From: Chloroflexota bacterium
Lineage (GTDB): Bacteria; Chloroflexota; Limnocylindria; Limnocylindrales; CSP1-4
Assembly: GCA_016200675.1 (NCBI GenBank)
Contig: JACQEH010000025.1
Location: forward strand, 1 to 44,022
DNA length: 44,022 nt
Reading direction: 5' to 3'
Position numbers and translations under genes: made by a program. The first letter of the stretch is position 1; every line of letters begins with the position of its first letter. This document shows positions 17,221 to 24,630 of the stretch, one piece after another. A model generated the notes under the pieces. The model was given only the letters and a program-made list of their open reading frames with translations. It was not told the origin of the DNA and ran no database searches.

Positions 17221-18744
17221 TCAGCGGTCCTCCAGGCGGACGTAGGCGTGGAGGCCGTGCATGCCGCCCTCCCGGCCGAACCCTGATTCCTTGTAGCCGC
17301 CGAAGGGCGACGTCGGATCGAAGCGGTTGAAGGTGTTGGCCCAGACCACCCCGGCCCGCATCCTGCGGGCCATCGAGAGGATCCGGCTGCCCTTCTCCGT
17401 CCAGATGCCGGCCGACAGTCCGTAGGGGGTGTTGTTGGCCTTCTCGACGGCCTCCTCGGGCGTCCGGAAGGTCAGCACGGAGAGGACCGGCCCGAAGATC
17501 TCCTCCCTGGCGATGCGATGGCTCTGGGCGACGCCGGTGAAGAGGGTCGGCCGGAAGAACCAGCCGCGCTCGGGCAGGTCGCAGGCCGGCTGGTAGAGCT
17601 CGGCCCCCTCGGCCACACCGGCCGCCACGAGCTCGGTGATCTTGTCGAGCTGCTGGCGGGAGTTGATGGCCCCGACGTCGGTGTTCTTGTCGAGCGGATC
17701 GCCGACGCGAATCGTGGCGAGCCGGTCCTTGAGCTTCTCGACGAGCGGCCCGACGATGGATTCCTGGGCGAGCAGCCGAGACCCCGCGCAGCAGACCTCG
17801 CCCTGGTTGAAGTAGATGCCGTTGACGATGCCCTCCACCGCCTGGTCGAGCGCGGCGTCCTCGAAGACGATGTTGGCGGCCTTGCCGCCGAGCTCGAGGG
17901 TGATCGCCTTGTCGGTCCCGGCGATCGCCCGCTGGATCAGCTTGCCGACGCCCGTCGAGCCGGTGAAGGCCACCTTGTCGACGCCGGGGCTCGAGACAAG
18001 GTGCATCCCGATCTCGGCCGGCCCCGGGACGATGTTGACGACGCCCGGGGGCAGGTCGGCCTGGCGGCAGACATCCGCGAACAGGAGGGCGGTCAAGGGT
18101 GTCGTGGACGCCGGCTTCAGGACGACCGTGTTGCCGGCCGCGAGCGCCGGCGCGATCTTCCAGCTCAGCATCAGGAGCGGGAAGTTCCAGGGGATGACCT
18201 GGGCCGCGACGCCCAGCGGCCGGGCGTTCCGGCCCGGGAAGGCGTATTCGAGCTTGTCCGCCCAGCCCGCGTAGTACCAGAAGTGGGCCGCGGCCAGAGG
18301 CACGTCGACGTCGCGGGACTCCTTGATCGGCTTGCCCGAATCCATCGTCTCGAGGACGGCGAACTCCCGGCTGCGCTCCTGCAGGATCCGGGCGATCCGG
18401 AAGAGGTACTTGGCCCGTTCGCGGCCGGGGAGGTTCCCCCAGCTGCGCCGCTGGGCCCGGCGAGCGGCCGCGATCGCCCGATCGACGTCGGCCGTCGTTG
18501 CCCGCGAGACGTCGGCGAGCTTCTCCTCCGTCGCCGGGTTGATCGTCTGGAAGGCGCCCTTGTCCGAGGCCTCGACCTCGCGGCCGTTGATGAACAGCCC
18601 GTAGCGCTCCCGGAGGCCGACGATGTCCCGCGATTCCGGCGCCGGCGCGTACTCCCAGGGGATGGCCTGGCCGTCGCCGAGCCCCCAGCCGGCTGGCGCA
18701 CGATCCCCGCTCCACGGGCGCATCCTGGTGGCGTCGCTCGTCAC
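17221..18744 (-). CDS. NAD(P)-dependent aldehyde dehydrogenase
   Basis: Full-length ALDH (507 aa) oxidising an aldehyde to the acid with NAD(P). Seen in order: cofactor-binding IPWNFPLLMLSWKIAPALAAG, FTGSTGVGK, the general base Glu284 in LELGGK, nucleophile Cys318 in NQGEVCCAGS (Glu replaces the usual Gln before it), EEIFGPVLSV, and the C-terminal NTFNRFDPTSPFGGYKESG. Start: TATGAT at 18757-18752 is followed 7 nt later by GTG at 18744, favouring a leaderless GTG start; ATGs at 18756 and 18753 are alternatives. It heads an operon with the shortened ALDH. Similar ALDH pairs occur beside deoC in Actinomycetota, and deoC lies 4.5 kb away here, so acetaldehyde from deoxyribose breakdown is a possible substrate. 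Confidence 0.93.
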   Translation of the reverse strand: MTSDATRMRPWSGDRAPAGWGLGDGQAIPWEYAPAPESRDIVGLRERYGLFINGREVEASDKGAFQTINPATEEKLADVSRATTADVDRAIAAARRAQRRSWGNLPGRERAKYLFRIARILQERSREFAVLETMDSGKPIKESRDVDVPLAAAHFWYYAGWADKLEYAFPGRNARPLGVAAQVIPWNFPLLMLSWKIAPALAAGNTVVLKPASTTPLTALLFADVCRQADLPPGVVNIVPGPAEIGMHLVSSPGVDKVAFTGSTGVGKLIQRAIAGTDKAITLELGGKAANIVFEDAALDQAVEGIVNGIYFNQGEVCCAGSRLLAQESIVGPLVEKLKDRLATIRVGDPLDKNTDVGAINSRQQLDKITELVAAGVAEGAELYQPACDLPERGWFFRPTLFTGVAQSHRIAREEIFGPVLSVLTFRTPEEAVEKANNTPYGLSAGIWTEKGSRILSMARRMRAGVVWANTFNRFDPTSPFGGYKESGFGREGGMHGLHAYVRLEDR

Positions 18745-18834
18745 GCGAGGCATCATACCCGGGATGCCACGCCGCTCCGCCCTCCCCTCCCCTGGCGGCC
18801 CGCCCGCCGGGACGCTGCCCATGCGGGTGGGAGA
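18745..18834. promoter_or_regulatory. Divergent promoter region, ALDH and YhhN genes
   Basis: Ninety bp between divergent starts. TATGAT on the minus strand (18757-18752) is the -10 candidate for the aldehyde dehydrogenase, 7 nt from its GTG. No clear promoter is seen for the plus-strand gene; GGGTGGGAGA abuts its GTG. Confidence 0.4.
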
Positions 18835-19491
18835 GTGACGTCCGTCGCCCTCGCCGGGCTCGCCGCGGCCGGGGTCGCTGCTCTGGTCGACTGGTTCGCG
18901 GTCGCCCGTGGGGACGCCCGGCTGGAGCGGGTCGCCAAGCCCCTGGTCATGGGGATCCTGATCGTGACGGTCCTCCTCTCGGACCCCGATGCCTCGCGGC
19001 GGAGCCTCCTCCTCGCCGTCGCCCTGGCCGCCTCCATGACCGGCGACCTGCTGCTCCTGCCGCCGGAGCGATTCACCTTCGGGCTCATCGCCTTCTTCGC
19101 GGCCCATCTCGCCTACCTCGGGGTCTTCCTGCTCCTCGGCCCCCTCCACGCCGATCGGGCCGCGATCGGGGCGCTCGTCGCGGCCGGGGTGCTTCTCGGC
19201 ATCGGGCGCGGCATCCTCGCCGGCGCGACCCGGGCGGGCATGCGCCGCCCGGTCGGCGCCTACCTTGCCGTGATCCTGCTCATGGCCGTGGCCGCCGGCG
19301 CGACGGGATCCCTGGCCGCGACCCTCGGGTCCTGGGCCTTCGTGACCTCCGACGCGATTCTGGGCTGGGACCGCTTTGCGGCTGCGGCGCCAGGATCGGT
19401 TCGCGATGCGCGGGCTCGGCGGCTGGCGGTCATCGTCACCTACCATGTCGCGCAGCTCCTCCTCACGACCGCCGTGCTTGCCGCCGCCTGA
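18835..19491 (+). CDS. YhhN-family integral membrane protein
   Basis: Protein of 218 aa with about eight hydrophobic segments. Family motifs are SMTGDLLLL (the conserved GD in a helix), WAFVTSDAILGWDRF and the terminal VIVTYHVAQLLL. The family includes the animal lysoplasmalogenase TMEM86, and bacterial members are generally annotated as putative lysoplasmalogenases; whether this one cleaves vinyl-ether lysolipids is unknown. The only in-frame start before the first helix is GTG at 18835, with GGGAGA unusually close, so the start is less certain than the family. Confidence 0.82.
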   Translation: MTSVALAGLAAAGVAALVDWFAVARGDARLERVAKPLVMGILIVTVLLSDPDASRRSLLLAVALAASMTGDLLLLPPERFTFGLIAFFAAHLAYLGVFLLLGPLHADRAAIGALVAAGVLLGIGRGILAGATRAGMRRPVGAYLAVILLMAVAAGATGSLAATLGSWAFVTSDAILGWDRFAAAAPGSVRDARARRLAVIVTYHVAQLLLTTAVLAAA

Positions 19492-19556
19492 ACCTCGCTT
19501 CGCCACTCCACGTGACCACCGCGCCGGCGGTCTCACCCAGCCATCGGAGCCCACCC

Positions 19557-21242
19557 GTGACCGAGCCGACCCCACGCTGGCAGCAACGCTATCGCGCACC
19601 GGTCGTCGGCTTCCCGACCTGGTCGCGGCACGCGCCCGATCGCCTCGTCTACGTCTCGTCGGAGAGCGGCATCTACCAGCTCCACAGCTGGGACGTGGCG
19701 AGCGGGGAGCAGCACCAGATCACCCACGAACCGGTCGGCCTGGTGTCCGGCGAGGTCAGCGCCGACGGCGAGTGGGTCCTCTGGCACCGCGACAGGACCG
19801 GCGACGAGTCGGGCTCGTGGATGGCCGCGCCGTTCGTCGGCGGGTCCCCGGAGCCCTTCGCCGAGGGCCTCCCGATCGGCTGGGACGAGGGCCTGGCACC
19901 AGGCCTGGAACGGACCGTGGCGGCCATCTCCGATCGTGACGGCTTCGCCATCCTCGTCACGGAGCGCGACGGCACGACCCGGTGTATCCGCCAGAGCCGG
20001 GACTCGATCCTCCTCGGCGGCAGCAACGCCATGGTCCGGGGCGGGACCGAGCTGGCGGGCCTGAGCGCGGACGAGCGACTCGTCGCGGTCGAGCACGGCG
20101 AGCACGGCGACCTCATCCACTCCGCGCTGCGCATCCTCGACGCCCGGACCGGCGCCATCGTCGCCGACCTCGAGGACGCCGGCAGGGAGCTCGTCGCCTT
20201 CGCCTGGTCGCCGGTCGCCGGCGACGAGCGGCTCGCAATCGGGCACGAGCGCCGGGGCGAGCGGGCCCCGGCCATCTGGGAGCCGCGGACCGGGGAGGTC
20301 ACGGACCTGGCCCTGCCGTGGGATCACCTGACCGAGGTGACGGACTGGTGGCCCGACGGCTCGGCGCTGCTGCTCTCCGAGCTCGACGCCGGCCGTCATC
20401 GGCTCCATCGCTACGACCGTGACGAGGCACTCCTCACGGCGGGCCCCGCGCCCACCGGCCGACCGTTCATCCCATGGTCGTTCCCGAACCCGCACGGGCA
20501 GGTGGTCACAGGCTGGCGGATCGAGCCGGGCGGCAGCGGGCCCTTTCCCACGCTCTTCCACATCCACGGTGGCCCGACGTCGGTGGACCTCGACCGCTGG
20601 GCACCGGACCTCCAGGCCTACGTGGACGCCGGCTTCCAGGTCGTCCTCGTGAACTACCGGGGCTCGATCGGGTTCGGCGCCGCCTGGCGCGACACGCTCA
20701 TCGGGAACATCGGCTGGCCGGAGGTGGAGGACATCCTCGCTGGGGTCGACGACCTCGTGGCGAGGGGACTCGCTGACCCGAACCGGCTTGCCATCGCCGG
20801 CTGGTCATGGGGCGGCTATCTGACCCTCCTGATGCACGGCATGCATCCCGATCGGTTCATCACCGGCGTTGCCGGCGTGCCGGTCGGCGACTACGCCCTC
20901 GGCTACGAGGACCTCTCGCCGCTCCTCCAGGCCTACGACCGCGCACTCCTCGGCGGGACGCCGGCCGAGGTGCCGGAGCTCATGGCCGAACGCTCCCCCA
21001 TCAGCTACGTCGACAACGTCAAGGCCCCGATCCTCTTCCTCGCCGGCGAGGCGGATTCACGCTGTCCGATCCGCCAGGTCCTCGCCTATACCGACCGGCT
21101 GGCCGCTCGCCACCACCCCCACGAGCTGTACCTCTTCCCAACGGGTCACGCGCCCTTCCAGATCGACGAGCGAATCCGCCAGACGGCGATCGTGCTGGAC
21201 TTCCTCGCTCGAACGGTGCCGGGAATCCGCGTCCCGGGCTGA
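19557..21242 (+). CDS. S9-family prolyl oligopeptidase
   Basis: Cytoplasmic serine peptidase (561 aa) with an N-terminal beta-propeller of TolB/WD-like repeats (about residues 20-310) and a C-terminal alpha/beta hydrolase. The catalytic Ser417 is in GWSWGG, Asp lies in GEADSRCP and His in GHAPFQ; HIHGGPTS forms the oxyanion region. GTG at 19557 is chosen since CGGAGC lies 8 nt before it; an upstream in-frame GTG at 19512 has no such site. It likely trims short peptides. The next gene begins 14 nt after the stop and is probably cotranscribed. Confidence 0.92.
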   Translation: MTEPTPRWQQRYRAPVVGFPTWSRHAPDRLVYVSSESGIYQLHSWDVASGEQHQITHEPVGLVSGEVSADGEWVLWHRDRTGDESGSWMAAPFVGGSPEPFAEGLPIGWDEGLAPGLERTVAAISDRDGFAILVTERDGTTRCIRQSRDSILLGGSNAMVRGGTELAGLSADERLVAVEHGEHGDLIHSALRILDARTGAIVADLEDAGRELVAFAWSPVAGDERLAIGHERRGERAPAIWEPRTGEVTDLALPWDHLTEVTDWWPDGSALLLSELDAGRHRLHRYDRDEALLTAGPAPTGRPFIPWSFPNPHGQVVTGWRIEPGGSGPFPTLFHIHGGPTSVDLDRWAPDLQAYVDAGFQVVLVNYRGSIGFGAAWRDTLIGNIGWPEVEDILAGVDDLVARGLADPNRLAIAGWSWGGYLTLLMHGMHPDRFITGVAGVPVGDYALGYEDLSPLLQAYDRALLGGTPAEVPELMAERSPISYVDNVKAPILFLAGEADSRCPIRQVLAYTDRLAARHHPHELYLFPTGHAPFQIDERIRQTAIVLDFLARTVPGIRVPG

Positions 21243-21256
21243 CGAGGGAGAACGTC

Positions 21257-21769
21257 ATGGGTCGACTCATTCGCACGCTCCTCGGTCTCACGATCCTCGC
21301 CTCGATCGCCTCGGCCATCGCCGCCGCGATGGTCAGGGAGCGGATGGTCTCGAAGGGCGAGCCCATCGACGACGAGATCGACCTCGTCGCAATCTTCAGG
21401 GGCCTCGATTTCCGGAGCCGGGCGATGGCCCTCCGGCGCGCCCGGGTGACCTCGTGGTACGGCGGGGCCACGCTCGACCTCCGGGAGGCGACGATCCACC
21501 CCGAGGGAGCGAGCATCGAGCTGCGGGCCGCGTTCGGCGGCCTCCGCCTCGTCGTGCCCGATGCGTGGCGCGTCGAGCAGCACCTCACGGCGATCTTCGG
21601 CGGCGTCGGGGACACTCGGGACGTGGGCGACACCGGGCTGCCCGGCGGCCCGCTCCTCACGATCGAAGGCTTCGCCCTTTTCGGTGGCGTCGGGATCGTC
21701 AGCGACGCCCCGGACCTCGACGACGAAGTCGAGGCCTCCGCCGAGCTGCCGCCGCTCGCTACGGCCTGA
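21257..21769 (+). CDS. LiaF-like membrane-anchored protein
   Basis: A 170-aa protein with one N-terminal membrane segment (LIRTLLGLTILASIASAIAAA) and a C-terminal domain rich in beta strands with the pattern of the LiaF C-terminal (cell-wall-active antibiotic response) domain: WYGGATLDLREA, AAFGGLRLVVP, AIFGGVGDTR, FALFGGVGIV. Such domains regulate or sense envelope stress in Gram-positive bacteria, where a LiaRS two-component pair is nearby; none is in this window. Start ATG 21257 has GGGAG 7 nt upstream. Its stop overlaps the 3' end of the convergent gene by 11 bp. Confidence 0.75.
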   Translation: MGRLIRTLLGLTILASIASAIAAAMVRERMVSKGEPIDDEIDLVAIFRGLDFRSRAMALRRARVTSWYGGATLDLREATIHPEGASIELRAAFGGLRLVVPDAWRVEQHLTAIFGGVGDTRDVGDTGLPGGPLLTIEGFALFGGVGIVSDAPDLDDEVEASAELPPLATA

Positions 21770-22703
21770 GGGTCGACCCGAGCGGGATGCCGTCGACGAG
21801 GTAGATCCCGGTCGGGCCGGAGACGACGATGTCGTAGGTCCGTCCGCCGGTATATGGGAGGAGGTCGGCTGCCCGAACGACCGAGCCGCCCACGCGGTCG
21901 CCGGGACGGACGTCGCCGACGCGGCGACCGTCCGCGAGCGGATGACCGGGTGAGGCGGTGACGGTGCGGCCATCGGCCAGGAGCAGGCGGACCACCATGT
22001 GGCTCGCCGGGGCCGGCATCGAGCCGAGCGCGATCACCGTCGCGGCGAGGCGGCGTCCGTCGGCATCGAGCGTCCAGACCGGGTCGCCGATGCGGAGCTC
22101 CTCGACGGCGATCCGTCCCCCCGGCCCGTCGATCCGCGTGCCGCGGGCCAGGCAGATGGGGCAGTTCGGTGCGCCGGCCGCGGCCTGCTGCTCGACCGTG
22201 ATCACGCCCGAGGTCGTGATCCTGCCTGCGGTCCTGGTGCCCTGCGCGCCCCCGGAGACGGGCTGGGCGAGGTAGTCGAAGCGGTAGGTGTCGTTGCCGA
22301 TGGGGTTGAGGGCGATCGCCCGGAGCGCCTTCCAGGCTTGATACACGGCGAGCTCCTGCTCGTCCGAGAACGACGTCACCGCCTCGAGGCCCAGCCGGAC
22401 GACGATCGACCGGAACGCCCCGGCGTCGGCCTGGACTTCCGGCCAGCGTGTCTTCGCGCTCTCGACCTCATCGGCGCGCTGGATCGGGTAGAAGTCGGGA
22501 TCGCAGTACCAGAGCGGACCGTAGGTCGCGACGAGCTGCAGCTTGAGCTCCGGCGGCGAGAGCGCCGGTCCCGGCGTGGCCGTGGAACCAGGCGCCTGCG
22601 ACGGCGCGGGGCTGCCGGCGTCGGGCGTCGCGAGGAGGGAACAGCCGGCGACCGCAATGATCGCCAGCAGCAGGCCCGCCAGATTTCGTGCGTCCCGGTG
22701 CAT
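21759..22703 (-). CDS. Lipoprotein with a C-terminal Hint (Hedgehog/intein-type) domain
   Basis: A 314-aa exported protein. Residues 1-21 are a lipoprotein signal ending AVAGC (Cys21), followed by a Ser/Pro/Ala/Thr linker to about 50. Residues 52-170 form an unrecognised domain containing LWYCDPDFYPI. From Cys184 there is a Hint domain: CLARGTRIDGPGG, VEELRIGDPVWTLD, the block ASPGHPL with His254, RPGDRV and a terminal TGIYLVDG. The N-terminal Cys and the block-B His needed for N-S acyl shift are present; the His-Asn intein end is absent, as in Hedgehog-like Hints. The protein may cleave itself outside the membrane. Start ATG 22703 opens the signal peptide; no clear Shine-Dalgarno. Confidence 0.8.
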   Translation of the reverse strand: MHRDARNLAGLLLAIIAVAGCSLLATPDAGSPAPSQAPGSTATPGPALSPPELKLQLVATYGPLWYCDPDFYPIQRADEVESAKTRWPEVQADAGAFRSIVVRLGLEAVTSFSDEQELAVYQAWKALRAIALNPIGNDTYRFDYLAQPVSGGAQGTRTAGRITTSGVITVEQQAAAGAPNCPICLARGTRIDGPGGRIAVEELRIGDPVWTLDADGRRLAATVIALGSMPAPASHMVVRLLLADGRTVTASPGHPLADGRRVGDVRPGDRVGGSVVRAADLLPYTGGRTYDIVVSGPTGIYLVDGIPLGSTLRP

Positions 22704-22851
22704 GGGTGGCAGACGCCCTGATTGTCCTTCGGGTTCCGACGACGTGACAGTCGTCGACGTCGCGTCGTAACAGGATCCGACGCCGGGCGTCCCCCATAGA
22801 CCCAACCGCCCGGAAGTTCCGGCGGATGCGAGGTTACCGGAGGGTCCACCA
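22704..22851. promoter_or_regulatory. Divergent intergenic region
   Basis: 148 bp between the Hint lipoprotein and the four-helix membrane protein genes. GGAGGG (from about 22838) is the ribosome binding site of the latter. On the minus strand GACAAT lies 17 nt before the lipoprotein ATG and could be a -10. Nothing else stands out. Confidence 0.3.
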
Positions 22852-23235
22852 ATGGAGCTCGGGCGGATCGGCATCTGGCTGCTCGCGGTCGGGTTCGCGA
22901 TCGTCGCGGCGGGCTACCTCCTCATGGTCCTGGCGATCCCCAACGGCAATCTCGTGGCCGGGATCGGCATCGTCGTCATCGCCGCGGGAGCCGCGGCGCT
23001 ATGCGTCGCACCTCGACCACCATTCACGGGTAGGATCGCCCGGCTCGGGTTGGGAACGCTTGCCGCGGGAGCGGCCTGCCTTGAGGTGGCCAGCGTCATC
23101 GCGGCCGGGATGACCTTCGATCCGCTCGAGAGCATGCCGGTGGTCGTGTTCGGCCTGATCGGCCTGGCCCTCACGCCGATCGGCGTGCTCTTGACGCTGT
23201 TCGCCCTGGTCCGGCGGTTCGCTAGTCGATCGTGA
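22852..23235 (+). CDS. Small four-helix membrane protein of unknown function
   Basis: A 127-aa protein made almost entirely of four hydrophobic segments (about residues 7-27, 32-52, 65-86, 95-118) joined by short loops, ending in RRFASRS. I do not recognise a family. Start ATG 22852 has GGAGGG 8 nt before it, and codon use is like its neighbours, so the gene looks real. Its last 14 bp overlap the 3' end of deoC on the other strand. Confidence 0.7.
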   Translation: MELGRIGIWLLAVGFAIVAAGYLLMVLAIPNGNLVAGIGIVVIAAGAAALCVAPRPPFTGRIARLGLGTLAAGAACLEVASVIAAGMTFDPLESMPVVVFGLIGLALTPIGVLLTLFALVRRFASRS

Positions 23236-24205
23236 AGTTGTCGGGGCCCTGGTAGCGGCCGGTCCGCTCCTTCTCGATCTGCATCAGGACGTCGTTGAGG
23301 AGGCTCGAGGCGCCGAAGCGGAAGCGCTCGGGCGTCATCCAGCGCGGCCCGAGGGTCTCGTACAGGACGACGAGGTACTGGATCGCCTCCTTGGCCGTCC
23401 GGATCCCGCCGGCCGGCTTCATCCCGACCGCCCGGCCGGTCGCCTTCTCGAAGTCACGGATGGCCTCGAGCATCACGAGGGTCACGGGCAGGGTGGCCGC
23501 CGGCGTGACCTTGCCGGTCGAGGTCTTGATGAAGTCGGCGCCGGCGGCCATCGCCAGGATCGACGCCCGTCGCACGTTGTCATAGGTCTCGAGCTCGCCG
23601 GTCTCGAGGATGACCTTGAGATGGGACTCGCCGCAGGCGTCCTTGATCTCGACGATCTCGTCGAAGACGGCCCCGTAGTCGCCGCCCAGGAAGGCTCCGC
23701 GGTCGATGACCATGTCGACCTCGTCGGCGCCGGCGGCGACGGCGGCCCGGACCTCGGCCACCTTGATGTCACGGAAGGTCTGGCCCGAGGGAAAGCCCGT
23801 CGCTACGCTGGCGACCCGGACGGTCGAGCCCTTCAGGGCGTCCTTGGCGTCGGCGATCAGTGCCGGGTAGACGCAGATCGCCGCGACCGAGGGGATCGTG
23901 GGGTCGCCCGGCTGCGGGTGAATCGCCTTCTGACAGAGGGCCCGGATCTTGCCCGCGGTGTCCTTTCCCTCGAGCGTGGTGAGATCCATCATCCGGATCG
24001 CGAGGTCGAGGGCCCAGAGCTTCGAGGCCTTCTTGATGGAACGCTTCTTCAGGCCGTCGACGCGCTGCTCGACCCCGACCTGGTCGACGGCCGTCAGCCG
24101 CCCGAGGACCGAGCCGAGAGGCCCCGGCCGGCCGCCAGCCCACGCGCGAACCAGCTCGCTGGCGCGCTCGCGGGTGAGGGTGTCGGGGCGGTGGGCCGTG
24201 GCCAT
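23222..24205 (-). CDS. deoC: Deoxyribose-phosphate aldolase
   Basis: Class I aldolase splitting 2-deoxyribose-5-phosphate into glyceraldehyde-3-phosphate and acetaldehyde (327 aa, the longer DeoC type). Schiff-base Lys227 is in FIKTSTGK, the second active-site Lys in MKPAGGIRT, and the proton-relay Asp in EVDMVIDRG. The ATG at 24205 has no Shine-Dalgarno; TATCCT (24219-24214) lies 8 nt upstream, suggesting a leaderless mRNA, and a perfect dyad fills 24220-24236. The acetaldehyde made could be oxidised by the aldehyde dehydrogenase encoded at 17.2-18.7 kb. Confidence 0.95.
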   Translation of the reverse strand: MATAHRPDTLTRERASELVRAWAGGRPGPLGSVLGRLTAVDQVGVEQRVDGLKKRSIKKASKLWALDLAIRMMDLTTLEGKDTAGKIRALCQKAIHPQPGDPTIPSVAAICVYPALIADAKDALKGSTVRVASVATGFPSGQTFRDIKVAEVRAAVAAGADEVDMVIDRGAFLGGDYGAVFDEIVEIKDACGESHLKVILETGELETYDNVRRASILAMAAGADFIKTSTGKVTPAATLPVTLVMLEAIRDFEKATGRAVGMKPAGGIRTAKEAIQYLVVLYETLGPRWMTPERFRFGASSLLNDVLMQIEKERTGRYQGPDNFTID

Positions 24206-24236
24206 GGGAGGTGAGGATAGCGCCGATCGGCGGCGC
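24206..24236 (-). promoter_or_regulatory. deoC promoter with dyad upstream of the -10
   Basis: On the minus strand TATCCT (24219-24214) is 8 nt from the deoC ATG. Directly upstream, 24220-24236 is GCGCCG-ATCGG-CGGCGC, perfect 6-bp arms occupying the whole -35/-10 spacer. It could be an operator or a terminator for transcription arriving from the peptidase gene upstream. Confidence 0.45.
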
Positions 24237-24269
24237 GGCGAGGCGCGTCACCCTGGTTCGGGCACCTTC

Positions 24270-24617
24270 GATGACCGGCAGTCGCGAGTTTCGGGCCAAC
24301 GCCGCGGACCCGGGTCTGGCCGGGTCGGAGCCGATGACTGGCGGTCACGATTCCCTGGTGCCGTTCGCCCGGGGACCCCAACCATGCCGAGGCGATGTGC
24401 GGCAGGCATCGATTCCGTATCGCGCCGCGCCAGCCTGGCCGCGGACCCCCCGATCGATGCGCGGCGGGCATCGCCGGGCGCCGTGACCAGGGGTGGCGAG
24501 GCATCCGACCCCACGCCGTCCCAGGTTCGATGACTCTGCGTCATCAAAGCCCCGTGGCGGCCGACGGCGCCGGGCCGTGCGGCGACGCGAGGCCCGATTC
24601 GATGATTCGCGGGCATC
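24270..24617. repeat. Array of six degenerate 17-bp dyad repeats at 61-73 bp intervals
   Basis: The 425-bp gap between deoC and the next peptidase gene holds six related 17-mers starting at 24270, 24333, 24394, 24456, 24529 and 24601 (steps 63, 61, 62, 73, 72). Approximate consensus is GATGACNGGCGGNCATC: palindromic ends GATG..CATC around a GGC core. Copy 5 has perfect 6-bp arms (GATGAC/GTCATC), copy 4 perfect 5-bp arms (GATGC/GCATC); copies 1-2 have decayed right arms. Several are preceded by TTC and followed by GATTCC-like sequence. Intervening sequences show no similarity. The repeats are too divergent for CRISPR and not in one reading frame. Confidence 0.6.
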
Positions 24618-24630
24618 GCGACCCGACGAC

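Noticed and set aside
21759..22703. Intein inserted in a lipoprotein
   Set aside because: There is no C-extein after the Hint domain, no homing endonuclease and no terminal His-Asn; a terminal Hint fits better.
24211..24486. Small plus-strand proteins starting at the repeat ATGs (MTGGH-like)
   Set aside because: The copies lie in different frames, have no ribosome binding sites and the downstream sequence is unrelated, so the shared peptide follows from the DNA repeat.
24270..24617. CRISPR array
   Set aside because: Spacing is CRISPR-like but the 17-bp units differ at many positions and no cas genes are nearby.
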